This document shows positions 26,051 to 38,072 of a DNA stretch of 64,000 nucleotides, piece by piece; the first letter of the stretch is position 1, and each line of letters begins with the position of its first letter. This DNA is from Serinus canaria. Lineage: Eukaryota > Chordata > Aves > Passeriformes > Fringillidae. The stretch is from NCBI RefSeq assembly GCF_022539315.1, contig NC_066315.1, positions 22,915,649 to 22,979,648 on the forward strand. The letters run 5' to 3'. The notes under the pieces were generated by a model. It was not told the origin of the DNA, did not search any database, and worked only from the letters and a program-made list of their open reading frames with translations. The position numbers and the translations under genes were made by a program.

Positions 26051-26870
26051 CAAATGCTGCATAAGAATAATGAACCTCAGTGCTGTCTGTCTCACATACA
26101 CATACACGGCCCTGCCATGTATTCTTTGCAAAAGCCAGTGATTTCTTTGCTCCTGGTGCACATCCAGATGGGAAGGAGATTGGAATGTGGAGACACTTAG
26201 CTTTGTTGTCTCCTGCTTTTGTATATGCACTATGCACATTTATGATGGAAAGGTGTCCAGTAGGTCCCAAACTTTCTGAAAGGCACAAGAATTTCAACAG
26301 ATGCAATGCCTATAGGTATTTAAATAAGCCAGAAAATGGATAAGGGCAGAATTGAGATCATATTTTTCCTTTTAAGGTAAACAATCCATGTCAGATTCCC
26401 AAAGCTTCCCATCTCAACAATGATAAACATGAGCTGGATCCATCATACCTTATCCCTGTGAGACCCCACTGCATGCAGTGGGTCATGGTATATGTTTGTG
26501 TTGTGGGGAGGAGGGAGGAAGAGTGTGTAAAGTGCTTTACATCTGTGTAACTTGAATATTTTAGGTTGTTCAAACACATCTACTCTGGTGCTAATGGAAA
26601 CAGAGATCACTTATCACCATATCCAAGGAATTAGAAATGTATATTCATGACTCCCTGTTACCCAAATAGGATGTCCATCATTCTGCATTAATGACATGGC
26701 TCTATTCTACTCATTTCATTTTTCTTTATGTTTTACCCAGCTGAATAGCTCAGCGCTGCCATGGGGTCCTGTATCGTATGGCAGACTTTGCCTTTTGAAC
26801 TGCCCACATCACAGTTTTCTGCAGCTCCCTATCTCCACTGTCATTCTTTTTCTTTACTCTAAATGTTTCC

Positions 26871-26950
26871 AAGGAGGAAGAAAAGAAAGAAAGAAAAGAT
26901 TAAATAAAAAAAAAGGCAGGGGGCTTGGGGGGAAAGGAGGGGAGAAAGAG
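26871..26950. repeat. Purine-rich low-complexity tract
   Basis: An AAAG/GGA-rich strand with few pyrimidines, from a GGAGGAAGAAAAG start through a run of A to GGGGGGAAAGGAGGGG (26926-26941). It gives a lysine- and glycine-rich false open frame on the plus strand. Confidence 0.8.
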
Positions 26951-26989
26951 ACTGCTGTGGAAAAATAAAAGTTTAAAAGAAAACCAGAA

Positions 26990-27340
26990 TGAATGCTTCA
27001 CTTGTTGGCTTTTAGCACAATTACCATACCTTAGGAAATATGCAGGGAATAGTTAATTATGACTAAATGAGCTCCTTTTAGAGTTCATGGCAGGCCCCAG
27101 CATCCAACTGTCAGTGTTGTGAAAGATTGAATTAAAAGGCTGGTCCCCCTGTCAGCCGACAAGATGGGCTGCTGGGGGAAAATAGACAGTGAAAAGATAG
27201 CTGGGTTAGAGTAGCCTCAGCCAGAGAAACACGGTTGGCATTTGCATACTGCTCCTGCAAAGGGCTTTAATCCAAATAAAGGAGGAGATTTCGGTATTGT
27301 CAGCCAAGGCTTTGTTCGGTGTGAAGAGCAGAAGGAAATC
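26990..27340. promoter_or_regulatory. Candidate conserved non-coding element (TTAATTA, octamer, SOX-like sites)
   Basis: A non-repetitive block with a TTAATTA homeodomain site (27053-27059), a perfect POU octamer ATTTGCAT (27240-27247) and a SOX-like CTTTGTT (27310-27316). CpGs are retained at CAGCCGAC, ACACGG, TTTCGG and TTCGGTG. It has no notable open frame. The combination of POU and SOX motifs is common in neural and stem-cell enhancers, but occupancy and conservation are untested. Confidence 0.4.
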
Positions 27341-28279
27341 TGATGAAGGGGCCTTTCTGAAGCCCTTGCACACAGACTGGAGGCTGTTCTAGTAAAGTTA
27401 TGTACTGTGGAATTGTTTACACACTGTTGTCTGTTTGAAGATCTCCTAAACTGAAAGACTCAAAGTATTCCTCTTTGCTAACACAAAAGTGTGGAATTTG
27501 TGTGGTAAAAATTACTTACGCTGCAGACCTGAACAAGTTCTTTTCATTATCTTCTGAAAATACCCTAAAGTTCCTTTTTTTGGTGTAGACAAAGTTCCCC
27601 AACACTTCTTGGCTGAACTCATATATCACAAAATGATTTCAGACTAAAAGAAAAGGAGAATTATGTTCTCAAAATGCAGAGAGCACAAAAATAAGATACT
27701 CTTCAGGCTTGAGGCAGACAAAATCTTGCTGCCTTCTCCAGCACAGTTCTTTTTTAAACAAGTAGACAGTTTCATACCAACTAAAAACAGTGTTTTGAAA
27801 TTTAGTTGGGGTAAAGTGTTGTGTCTCTGCTAAGATCTCTTCTGTACTTTCTAGTTTTTTTTTCTCACCTGAGAGATGAGCCAGAAGCCTCAAACATTTT
27901 TTGTATTTAATCTGCAGCAGACCCAGTCCGTGCCTTAGAGCTTTTCCAGCTAAAATAGCTGATTTGTGTTTAAAAAATCCCAAAACTATTTAAAGGTGGT
28001 GGCAGGCAAATTGCTCCTCCTTAGAATGACTATCCACTTACAGTGTATACTGCCAGGGATTTTCAAGGTTTTCACATGGGACAAAGAGCATCATCTCAGA
28101 GATATGATTAATATTTAAGGACCAAATAGGTCATCTAACAGCACAGCACCTGAAATAGATGGCTTTTGCTTTTTGTTGCTGCAATTTTTTTTTTCTGTGT
28201 GATTGTCATAGTCTTAATGATTTTAGCTAGTACTGTATTATTTGAATGGTAATACTCATGGAAATTATGTGTGTGTGTG

Positions 28280-28345
<66 letters not shown>

Positions 28346-28363
28346 TATAATGCTCTTTTGCTC

Positions 28364-28394
<31 letters not shown>

Positions 28395-29980
28395 GTATGA
28401 TTTTTTTCTAGAAATGTGTCTGTACATACTTAGCTCACTTTCTCATCAGCTTTGTAACTAATAGTCATTGTAAAGCAACATGTATTTATTGGTAATGCTT
28501 TGTGGGTGCTAGGGTGAGCAATATCCTGGCCTGAATAGAGCTTGAATTTTCTCTAGTAAAACAGGTACTGCCTTTAAGGCTTCGTGAAATTCTGGGAAAA
28601 AAGATGAAGCAATTTCTAAGATACCAAAGAATGATGCTGGGTATATCTGTATGGATATATTTGTGTTTCCTCTACAGTTGCTTAAAGGTTATAATTAAGG
28701 GAAAGAATTACAATCCTGTTATTATTAATAAATGAGTCCACATGTGATGAAATTTGGATCTTGGTTATACATGCTCTGACTTGTTTGGGCTGGTTATTTT
28801 TAACCTGAAATGCTTCTTTATGCTCACTCAGAGACAGACATTGGTGTTTCAGCTAAGATTTTTTTTTCCAGCTAGTGATAAATGTGAATCATTTAATACT
28901 TAATCATCTATTAGCCTTATTTTCTCCCACATGGTTGTCATAAATTCTCACAGAAGCACAGGCATAAGCAAGTCTGCAATCAATAGGCCACAGGGCACCT
29001 CCAGTCCTCAGATTGTTGGTGAAACTTGAAAATCAGTCATCAGAAAGGGGAGGTGGTTGATGGAAAATGTGCCATATCCTGTTGCTTGCTGAGCATTATC
29101 TGGATTCAAGAAAAGCCTGAGTGAATTTCAGCATCTCCCTTTTTCTTCCACCCTACAGAAAACTTGAAGAGGACATCAAATTTTGGTAAAAATGGGAGCT
29201 GAACTGAGGCATCAGTTGGCACTCAGTGTGCAGTTCACACCTTCTCTTATTAGTTTAATTTATTCCTTAAAGCATTTACCTTCTTCCAGCTGAAATGGGT
29301 AGTAGAAAATAAGGTACAATATTTTTCAAGGGTTATTTACCAAATGATATTTACTGCTTGGAAGCATGGCAGTGCAATCTACAAAGTAGTTTTTGACTGC
29401 CTAAAGAGACAAGCAGCTTGAATCCAGCCTGGGTATAATGTAGTATGCAATTTCAAAACAGTTACTTTTATATTAACTCATAAGTTTTTATTGCTTCATA
29501 AGAAAATGATAGCATCATCCTACAGTGCTTAGCTCCTCTAGGAGATAAACTCCTGTGACTTTCTCACGTGTTGGCCATCTTTGTGAAGCTTTCACTGGTT
29601 ATAAAGAACTCATAGTCCAAAACACACTGCTGGGAAAACAAGGATGGACCGTGGCAGTAATAAACATGTCATTTAAACCTTACAGGAAAATGAATGTGGT
29701 TTATTCAAGCATCCCTTCGGAAGTATGGCCGATGATAATATTTTAGTATCACAAAGAGGGAAATCTTCTAACGCTCCCATTCCTGGGCTCTGTTCCCACT
29801 GAAGGCAGCAGGAGCTGCACATACAGATCCAGAGGGCTTGCAACTTGAATAGCATCTAATATGGAGTTGAACAGTTTTTAAAAAATAGGAACTGAGCTCA
29901 CTCCACCGCTTGCAGTCTGCGTGCAGTGCAGTGGTGTTTTCACTTTTCATCTCTTCCTCTTTGTTTCACAGTAACGGTGC
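27341..29980. other. Non-coding stretch with palindromic microsatellite
   Basis: Apart from the microsatellite at 28267-28394 no feature was identified. The largest open frame is 104 codons on the minus strand (27669-27983) without domains. A weak AAGGACCAAATAGGTCATCTA segment near 28118 vaguely recalls CR1 but is too short to call. Confidence 0.55.
28267..28394. repeat. (GT)n(AT)n(AC)n microsatellite plus second (AT)n
   Basis: GT repeats at 28267-28280 lead into a long AT tract (28283-28329) and then AC repeats (28330-28344). The whole is therefore self-complementary and can form a cruciform. A second AT tract follows at 28369-28394 after a short unique spacer. It is a compound dinucleotide repeat, likely highly variable between individuals. 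Confidence 0.95.
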
Positions 29981-29989
29981 AATCTCCAA

Positions 29990-30310
29990 TTAGAACCCGC
30001 CCTTTGTTAGCCGCAGTCACCGGCGCCTCATCCCGCTCTGCGTTTTTCCTGTGAGAAGCGTGTCAGAATTTGGGGGGACTCAATATCCTCCTTTGTTGGC
30101 GAGCTTGTCAAGCACCGCGCTCTGCTCGCTTTCCCACCAGGAAGGTCAGGCCGCTGGGGGGCCGCTCTATTTTCTGAAATGATCCCTACTGTCTGTCCAT
30201 GCTGTCTGACAGATTGAAACAGTTGTCTGTGTCACTGCTTTCAATGCTTCTTAAATGCCTCACTTTCCTTGAAAGATGTAAAATATGTCGGCAGCGGGGG
30301 GAAAAAAATG
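29990..30310. promoter_or_regulatory. Candidate CpG-rich regulatory element with SOX-like sites
   Basis: By my count about 17 CpGs fall in roughly 320 bases, well above the surroundings. SOX-type CTTTGTT cores occur at 29959-29965 (just upstream), 30002-30008 and 30091-30097, the latter two as full CCTTTGTT. GC boxes are not obvious and no open frame is notable. A conserved enhancer, a small CpG island or a non-coding first exon are all possible. Confidence 0.4.
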
Positions 30311-33300
30311 TAAAAGGAACTATACTTTTTCCTGCTTAAAGAACCATTGGGTTTTCTTTTCTAAAGTAAACTTAATTTTGTTTAAAATATAAGACGACTT
30401 AGGGAAAAAAGCCCCTAAACACCAGCTTATCTGGAAGACTGGGTAAGTCACAGCTTACATATTCTATTTCTGAAACCTCATTTTAAAACGAGGGCAATAA
30501 AATTATTAAACACACATTCATTCAGTAGCTGAAGTAAAATAGTAAATTTTCTTTGTTCACTTATAATTCAAGTTTAATATATTTTGATCTGAGGTATGTA
30601 TAAAGCCTGAAGAAATTGGTACTATGCTGAGCCTTCAATACTCTCCAGATAATTGAACTAATTAAATCTTTACCAACATTAACACAACTCCAGCATTCCT
30701 TGGACAGTGGTTAATTATTGCATGAACATGGCAAGCTTAAACTAAACAGATGAAAATAGAATCCTGTGGAATGGGTATTGAGTTTATTCTTTATTCATCT
30801 TTTGATAAGGTTTAATTAAAACTGCCTCTCTCCATTGTGGTGAGAATGAATGTGCTTGTTTTCTTAGTGAAAGCCAAATTATTCACTTCAGCCATGGTTC
30901 AATAATCAAAGGGTTTGCAAAGTTTTGGGTTATATTGTAGCTGTGGAGATATAATTGCTGCAATTCTCTGTGAAAGCTTTATCTTTTTATTACATTGTCT
31001 TTTATTTTTTACTTTATTTAGTAAATTAGAGCATCCATTTTCTGATTCACTATTTTAATGTGCTTTAAGCAGGACATTTTTGTCAACAGAGAGTGAGCTG
31101 ATGAAAATAAAATTTAAAATAAAATATTGCTTATAATAATTGGAAGGCAAAAAATAGTTTCCAAAGAAATCTATCTTCCAGTCTTTTAGAGTAATACACA
31201 AAGTAAAATTTAAGCACATAGCAAAAGCTGTCTTTATGAAGTGCTGAATTTTAATAAAGGACTGATCATTTTTTTTATGGCAGTAACAGGAGGGTGGACA
31301 TGGTGACTCTCCATGCTTATACAATGGCTAATTGATCACTGAACAAAAATTGTTGAAAGAAACAGTGATGGCTCAAAAGGTTAGAATACACAAGATTGTA
31401 AAGTGACTTGAGCTGCTTACCTTGTGCATGACCTGCAATCTTCAGCACCAGTGATACAATGGAAAAACATTGAGAGAAGTGAAATTTTGACCAAGAGAAT
31501 GGGGTGCAGCTGAAGGAGAAGGAGAAACACTTGTGAGTAGGTATGCATGCATGCAGACTGGCATCCCTTGTGTTGCCATGGACTTGCCTTTCCACTTGGA
31601 AAGCTGTAGATCTGAGCTTCAGCTCTCATGTTGCAAATGCACATGAATTCTTTGAGAAATAACACGGCAGGTAGGAAATGGATCAGTGTTCCTTTAAAAG
31701 GAAGTGTCCCACTCTTTTCACACAGTTCTGCAGGTGACTTTGATGGACCACCAAAAGGGTCATAGGACAAGTTGCACAGTTTTATTTGTGTTCTGCTATC
31801 TCATTCTGATGTGGTTTGGAATGAAATCCTGGCAGAACCATGGTTTCCTGACAGACTTTTCCATTCCCGTTTATAAAATATTAATTTCACTTTCTGTGAT
31901 TTATCAAGCAGCTATGCCATTGTTCTGTCTTGGGCTCATGTTGTCACTAGGGGATTCCAGGCTGGCACAGTGGTTTTGATTTAAGGGAGGAAAATCTGTT
32001 TCCTTTTTATTTTGTTATTCCAAGAGTTGTTTCTTTTAGAGTGAATTTCACTGGGTAATAAAAAATTTAAGACTGTGAGTGCACCAAAGGCAAAACTAAG
32101 CTGAGGAAGGGGTCTCATGAACCATGGAGTTGCACTTAACTGGTAGTTCTTTCTCCTTTTTGAGTGGTAGTCAGTAGTGTGCTGGCTGCTTGTCATGTGA
32201 ATCCAGAGCTATTTGGAGTCACTGGACAAAGGGCAGTCTGCTGGGAAGCTGCAGTCAGAAATGTGTTGCTCATGTTCTTTGTCATGGAGGAATAGAATTT
32301 GAGTCCCAGCTGGTGCTGTTAAGATTCTGTAGGTGCAGCCATTTACTTAGACTTTACTGAAGTCAAGATTTGGTCTGCTCATTTTCTGGAGATATGGCAA
32401 TGTACCTGGTCTGGAAGAGGGCAACCCTCCATGTTAGCTGTGCCTTGAGTGTGTGCATATGGTCAGTCCTGTTCTAATGGTGAAAGTTGTGTTCTGCTTC
32501 CCTGCTGACAGAATTTCCCTCCTAAATATGTTAAATTAGGTCGTCTCTGAGACCAGACATCCCCTTGAGTTGTTTGGGGTTCTCTCCCAAATAGACCTTA
32601 TGTATTTTGTGAATTTTATTTTTATTTGGCATGAAGAAAATAGATATGGAAGAAGTGTTAATTTATCTGAGCTCCTTTAAGCTACATTTTGTCTTTTAAA
32701 GCACTGGAAATACATTTCTGAATTATTATAAGGGCTTTAATGTATTTCATGTGAATAACACTCAGTTAAAGGTGTGTTTACAAAGAGATTTTCCAGCATT
32801 TACTGCAATTATGCCATGGTTCCACAGTCATTGAGATGGGCTCTGTGCACTCCTGCTTTCCCAGCAGCACAAATTTGATCTGGATTGAGAAGGGACACCT
32901 GATCTCATTTGAGCAGAGTACAGTGGCTCCATGCTGGTTACTGGGAACCACCACAAAGCCTGCTGGTTCAAGGTTAACCAATCAGTTTAGGGGTTTTATC
33001 AGATTTGAAACAACAGGGTTAGATTGCACTGGGTCAGCATGATTTTCACTCAATCATAGGAGCTTTGAAGCTGGATTTGTAGCCCTGTCACACATACTTC
33101 TGTCAATCAGATTTTCCTGAACTCTTAACTGAAAAAAATCATCTTCTAATACTTGGTTACATTAAAATAACTTTGCTGGATAATTTATTTTTAAATTGTG
33201 ATAATAATCTTGAATCACATAGGAAAAACCTGATGTCTTGGAAATTAGAAAGGGTTTCTAGCTGGAGTTGCTGAAAAAACTGCTTGGTTAAGAGATCACA

Positions 33301-36300
33301 ATCTAATCTGAGTGGATTGAAAGATTTGAAAGTGTCTTCTTTAAATGTGAAGAGAGAATTGCTGTGTGTTAATTATTTATTTATATATGTGGGTTAATAC
33401 CCATTAGCATTTTTCAATATGGGCTGTTCTTGACAGCTTTGCATATCATCCTTAACTTAGGGAGACTCTTTAAAACTTGGATAGTACCAGCATACACCAA
33501 AATGTTAATGTGTTGATTCATGAGCTTCTCAGCCTTCCCCCAGCAGTCATTAGGTAAAGCACACCTTCTGAGGAGCAAGAGGGCAGAATGGACTACTGTG
33601 ACTTTTGACTGCATTGATTAATTTTGACATAATGTGATTATTTTTTTAATCTAATGATGAGACTCCTTCCTGTTTATCAAAATTGCTACATAAGCAAGAA
33701 TAATTCTGCTTGCTTCCTTCATTTTTTATTTGGCATAAAAGCTCCAGGAGTGCAAAAAGGTGAATTCCCTAAAAGCAAGCCCATGTATAATTTACAGGGC
33801 TACCACAAAGCAATCCTAATGACTTGCACCTACCAAGACCATTATTATTAACTGTCCTCCAGCCACAATATTTATATGGTAATATGTTGTCATCTTTGCT
33901 ATCAAGTACTGCTTGATCCAATACAATCTCATGTTTTCTTTTCTTTATAGCTGCTGTGTCATGGTGATCAGTCTGTGTATTTGCTGTCAACTTTGTTATT
34001 CCTTCTTCTTAGCAAGTTCTTCATTATCTGCAGATTGTGGTTGGTCAGTAGCCTGAAGTGCATAATAAGGCCTTGACATTGCAGTACTTAAAAATTTGCT
34101 GTATCGTTGACTCTAGAAATTTTGGTCTTTGTTTAGGAATGTGTTCTGTGTATTGTGGAAGAAAAGTGTCATTATTTTACATTTGTCTTAGGTTGTGGTT
34201 CCCCTGGCTCAGAGCAAGGCTAGGTTCAGTCACGCTAGGTACCATGCAATAGTATATTAAATAATACTCCTTCCTGCAGAGATCTCAGGCCACATGTTCA
34301 GCTTTGCAGTCTGCTACCCCCCTCTGCACACAATCTGGTTTTATTGAGGTAACTGGCAAGCCTTTCCATTCTGAACTCCTTCCTGCCTGTTCAATGATAC
34401 TTAAATGCTCCAGTCATATTAATTTGTAGATGGGAGTCTTGAGTAATTACTGAATTGCTATATCTTAAAAGAAATTCTAGGGGCCTTATGCAGACAGATA
34501 GGAAAATAGCATGTAGATAAAAAGGATATTGCTTTAGGAGAAATGTTAATGCACAATTTCAGACAACACCATGAATATTATTAATAAAATTCATAATATT
34601 ATTAAGAACTAAAAACTGAGACAGAAGTAAATTGCATCTATTGAACTTTGTTAACTTTAATTATGTGAGAGTCTTAAAAAAATATAACCAAATTTTTGAG
34701 GCTAGAAAATGCTGCTTCTAATCACTTCTACTGAGCAGTGTAAAGACTACTCACTTGCTCACCTCCTTCAATGAAGGCAGTCAAGGTCCAAGCCAATACA
34801 CTGATGCAAAGAACTGCTTATGATGAACAGGAGAGGTGGCAGATGGGAAGGTTTTAGTCCCTTTTTTTTGGGAATGCTGTCAGAAATGTCCTTGTAGCTA
34901 CAGAAGGCCCTGCTTTAAGTACTGTGTTAAAGAGGCTGTATTCCCTGTTTTAACTATATTGAACTTGATTCTCTGGATGAGTAAACAGTGATACCATTTT
35001 TGCCAGGTTAAAGAACAGTACCAAAGGGAAGAGGTGCACAAAGCTTGAGTAAAAACAGAATACACAGGCATGCTCCTGATTAAGTCATGAAGGTTCACAG
35101 AAAGACATCCACTTCTTTGCCTCTATTTCTCTTTGTAGTCTTTATTATTGCAGATATTTCAGTCTCTACCTATGAAGACTGGGCAGCTGACCAGTAAGAT
35201 AATACTAAAAAAGATTTCAAAGTCAAGATGCTTCAGGGAGCTTTGGGGTTTTTTTCTCCCAGAAAATACCCAGAAGGGTTATTACTCAGGCTGAGGAGTA
35301 GCCTTGCCCATTATGCACAGTGCACTGCTGGAAAATTAAAAACAAGAAACCCAACAAACTAAACCAATCAAATAAACAAGTTAAAGAAAGGTCCTGTTCA
35401 AGTGAATAGTATTCATTTCTGGAAGAGCTGGGTAGTTTGAAATGAGCTGGCATGTGGTAACTAGCATGACAGCATGCAGCTATCTCTGATTGCCATCACC
35501 CATCTCAAAGGCTCAGAATCTAATTGAGATAAGCAAATATAACGGCAGAAAAAAGCAGAAAAAGGAAGATGACCTTATGATAAACTTGGATGCAGAGTAG
35601 GCCTTTTCAAAGGAGCAGGGTGAAACAGGTTTTCAAATTCAGAAGCAGAGAAGGCATGTTCTGAGGTACTCTGCTTGACAGAGTACTTCTTAAAAGACAA
35701 AGCTGTGTATTTTGCTGTCACATGAAATTTTGTATAGGTTTGTCTGAGCAATTTGGCATTAAAGGCCTTCTAAAGACTTTTTTTTCTCTGAGTCTATATA
35801 AACTATTTTTTTGAACACATCTTGAAACCTGTCACTAATTTTTAACTGTTCTTCAGGCCAAAACTTACACCCCCTGCCACCTCCCACCAAATCCGCAGAC
35901 ACCATTTTCTTAATGAAAGGAATCCAGAGGTGGGAGATGAACCTTTCCATCTTCCTTGGGGTTTTATACAATGTTTCATCATCCCAAGGAAATCCTGTAC
36001 TCTGAAGTGAAGAATCAAATCTCAAAGCACTGCACAAGTAAATGAAATTTCTTTTGCACACTAGGGACCTTTTCATCATAGTTTTGTGTTTCAGGGAATT
36101 TCACAACCTTTACTTGAGGGAAACAAATATTCAAATCCCAGTTAGACCAGAATAGAGGAAATATGCCAGGTTCAATTACCACTGGAATTAGCAGCCTAAG
36201 AGAATTTTTCCATTCATATCTTCACCATCTTTTTCATGAAGTTTTGCATTAGCTGTTCCAGGGATATGAGAGCAGAGAAGAGGGGTGACCACTGTAGAAC

Positions 36301-37484
36301 TATTCAGAAGACAGGATCTCCCAAAGGTCTCAAAAAGTGCAGAAGCCCTGAGCAGCATGTTTCAAATTAAGTCTCTCACTTTTTAAAATCTTCATTTCTA
36401 TGAATTTTCTGAAAGTGAAAATCACCTACAAGTATATTTACATTTATATTTAATCTTTTTTGAATTGAATTTGCAATAACCATTTTTCTATTTTTTATTA
36501 TTAGTTTGAATTAGAATTAAACATATGAAAAGCATAGTTTACTACTTGGTGTTGTATGTCCTTCACACCTACAAAATAAGCAGACAATTTATTATCTATG
36601 AAAGGAAAATCAAATGAGCAGAAAATACTTTTGCAATAATTTATGTGTATATATACATATAAATATATATAATATAAATTAATGCCACAAGAGAGAGGGT
36701 GATGTCCCCAGATAGGTAACATCTATGGATGATGATAGCCAAAAAACAAATTAGTCAGTATAGGCTGTGTTTTCTGTGGTTCTTCTGTTTGAGTTGGTGC
36801 AGTGTAACAATATTTCACTGCCTGTGGCACAGAGTGCAGATTTCCTGGGCATTTGAAGCTCTGTGTAAACCTGCTGACTGCACATGGAATGTGGATAGCT
36901 CTGACATTTTCAAATATGTAGTATTCTAGATGCTGTGTAGCTTCAGGGGCTTCTGATATATTTTATCTATTTCTTTGTCCTTAGAGGTTGATGGATGGGA
37001 ATGTGATTAGCTGCCACACTTATTAGCTCACATGCTAAACCCACCCCCAGTCTGTAACATTTTTAGAATACCCTGTCTGCAAGATGTTGCAGCCAACTGC
37101 AGTGTGTTGTGTCCTTGTTTCTGAGGCACTGCTAAATACTTAGTATTGGCCCTCCTGTTTCTTTTCCTCCTCTTTGCTATCTACTGTGGCTTCCTTTGGT
37201 AGCTGAGTTGGACTTTTTCTCAGTCCCAAGCTCCATCTCGACACAAAGAGAAATACATTGGGAGAAAAAGTTAACATTCACTGAAAATTGCAAAGAATGT
37301 TTCTACTTAATTTTTTTTTCACCTTTGCTTCATATAATGGGTTTCAGATTTTTACTAAAATAATACAAAGGTTGACTTAAATCACTGATATTGCCTGCTT
37401 TAAAGAGGTAAAAAATGTTATCTCAGGAAATCAGCAGTGCAGCACAGTGGGAGGGTAGACCCAACCTCCATTTGTGTAAGAAAT
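30311..37484. other. Non-coding stretch, no gene recognised
   Basis: Seven kilobases of AT-rich DNA with random open frames only (117 codons at most, minus strand, 31417-31770). No LINE tail, SINE, microsatellite of note or RNA gene was recognised. A loose AT-rich TATA-type tract is at 36643-36678. Confidence 0.55.
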
Positions 37485-37600
37485 GTGAGTTCTGATTCTT
37501 CTCACACTTACTGCAGGACCGGGAGGAAAAGCTCTACTGATGTCAGTGAAGTTGCACCAGTTTAAAAATAACATGAGGTGAGAAAAGAATCAAGCCCCAG
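37485..37600. repeat. Ancient amniote repeat with inverted arms
   Basis: A left arm TGATTCTTCTCAC (37493-37505) is matched by a right arm GTGAGAAAAGAATCA (37578-37592), its reverse complement with a two-base insertion. The centre carries TGTCAGTGAAGTTGCACCAG (37541-37560). Sequences of the form TGATTCTGATCTCAC...GTGAGATCAGAATCAGGCCC with an internal AGTTACACC segment are widespread old repeats in reptile genomes. It could be a relic of a non-autonomous DNA element; the family name is left open. Confidence 0.6.
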
Positions 37601-37620
37601 GGTGTTTCAAAGCTATGTGC

Positions 37621-37938
37621 TGAATCACTGAATCATAAAAAAATAGGGCAGGAAGAGCCTCGAGAGGTCATCCAGTCTATCCTGCCTTCCCCAAGGCAGA
37701 ATCAGCTCTATCAGTGTCATTCTGACAGATGTTTGACTAACCTGTTTTTAAAAACATCTCATAATAGTGATATCACCACCTTCTCTGGGTAGCCTGTCCC
37801 AGAGTCCTTCTATCCTTACTGTCAGACACCCAGAAAGACTTGGCTGTTCCTGCTGTGGTTCAAATCCATAGTTACTTCTATTTGCTGCTGACACGAAGAA
37901 CAGTTGAGGTTGCAAAAGCCATTTTAAATACATAAACA
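37621..37938 (-). mobile_element. Old CR1 LINE 3' fragment, minus strand
   Basis: Plus-strand reading gives the reverse complement of a CR1 3' region. A degenerate AATCACTGAATCAT tail (37622-37635) is followed by AGAGGTCATCCAGTCTATCC (37659-37678), GACAGATGTTTGACTAACCTG (around 37725-37743) and TATCACCACCTTCTCTGGGTAGCCTGT, then CTGACACGAAGAACAG (37887-37902). The order and spacing agree with old avian CR1 families. It is 5'-truncated and has no intact reading frame. It ends against the tRNA-Ile SINE at 37941. Confidence 0.85.
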
Positions 37939-37940
37939 CT

Positions 37941-38072
37941 CACAGAATATTCTGCGTTGGAAGGGACCCACCACAAGGACCATCAACTTTTCCAGTAGTA
38001 TCCTGTAGTGGGATTGAACCCACAAGCTTGGTGTTATTAGCACCGTGCTCTAACCAACTAAGCTAAACTTCA
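37941..38072 (-). mobile_element. tRNA-Ile-derived SINE with CR1-like tail (TguSINE1-type)
   Basis: On the minus strand the head reads like tRNA-Ile(AAT). Box A TAGCTTAGTTGG lies at 38065-38054, then GGTTAGAGCACGGTG, the anticodon loop CTAATAA at 38040-38034 (anticodon AAT at 38036-38038) and a box B-like GGTTCAATCCC at 38020-38010. After the tRNA part, a short linker leads to GGTCCCTTCCAACGCAGAAT (37966-37947), a typical CR1 3' tail. A tRNA-Ile head with a CR1 tail is the known layout of the passerine SINE TguSINE1, mobilised by CR1 machinery. Box B has A for G at one conserved position, and the acceptor stem is not closed, so this is not a working tRNA gene. Confidence 0.85.

Noticed and set aside
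28113..28145. CR1-like AAGGACCAAATAGGTCATCTA
   Set aside because: Too short, and no tail repeat or further CR1 sequence on either side.
38008..38072. Functional tRNA-Ile gene
   Set aside because: Altered box B, no closed acceptor stem and direct fusion to a CR1 tail identify it as a SINE head.
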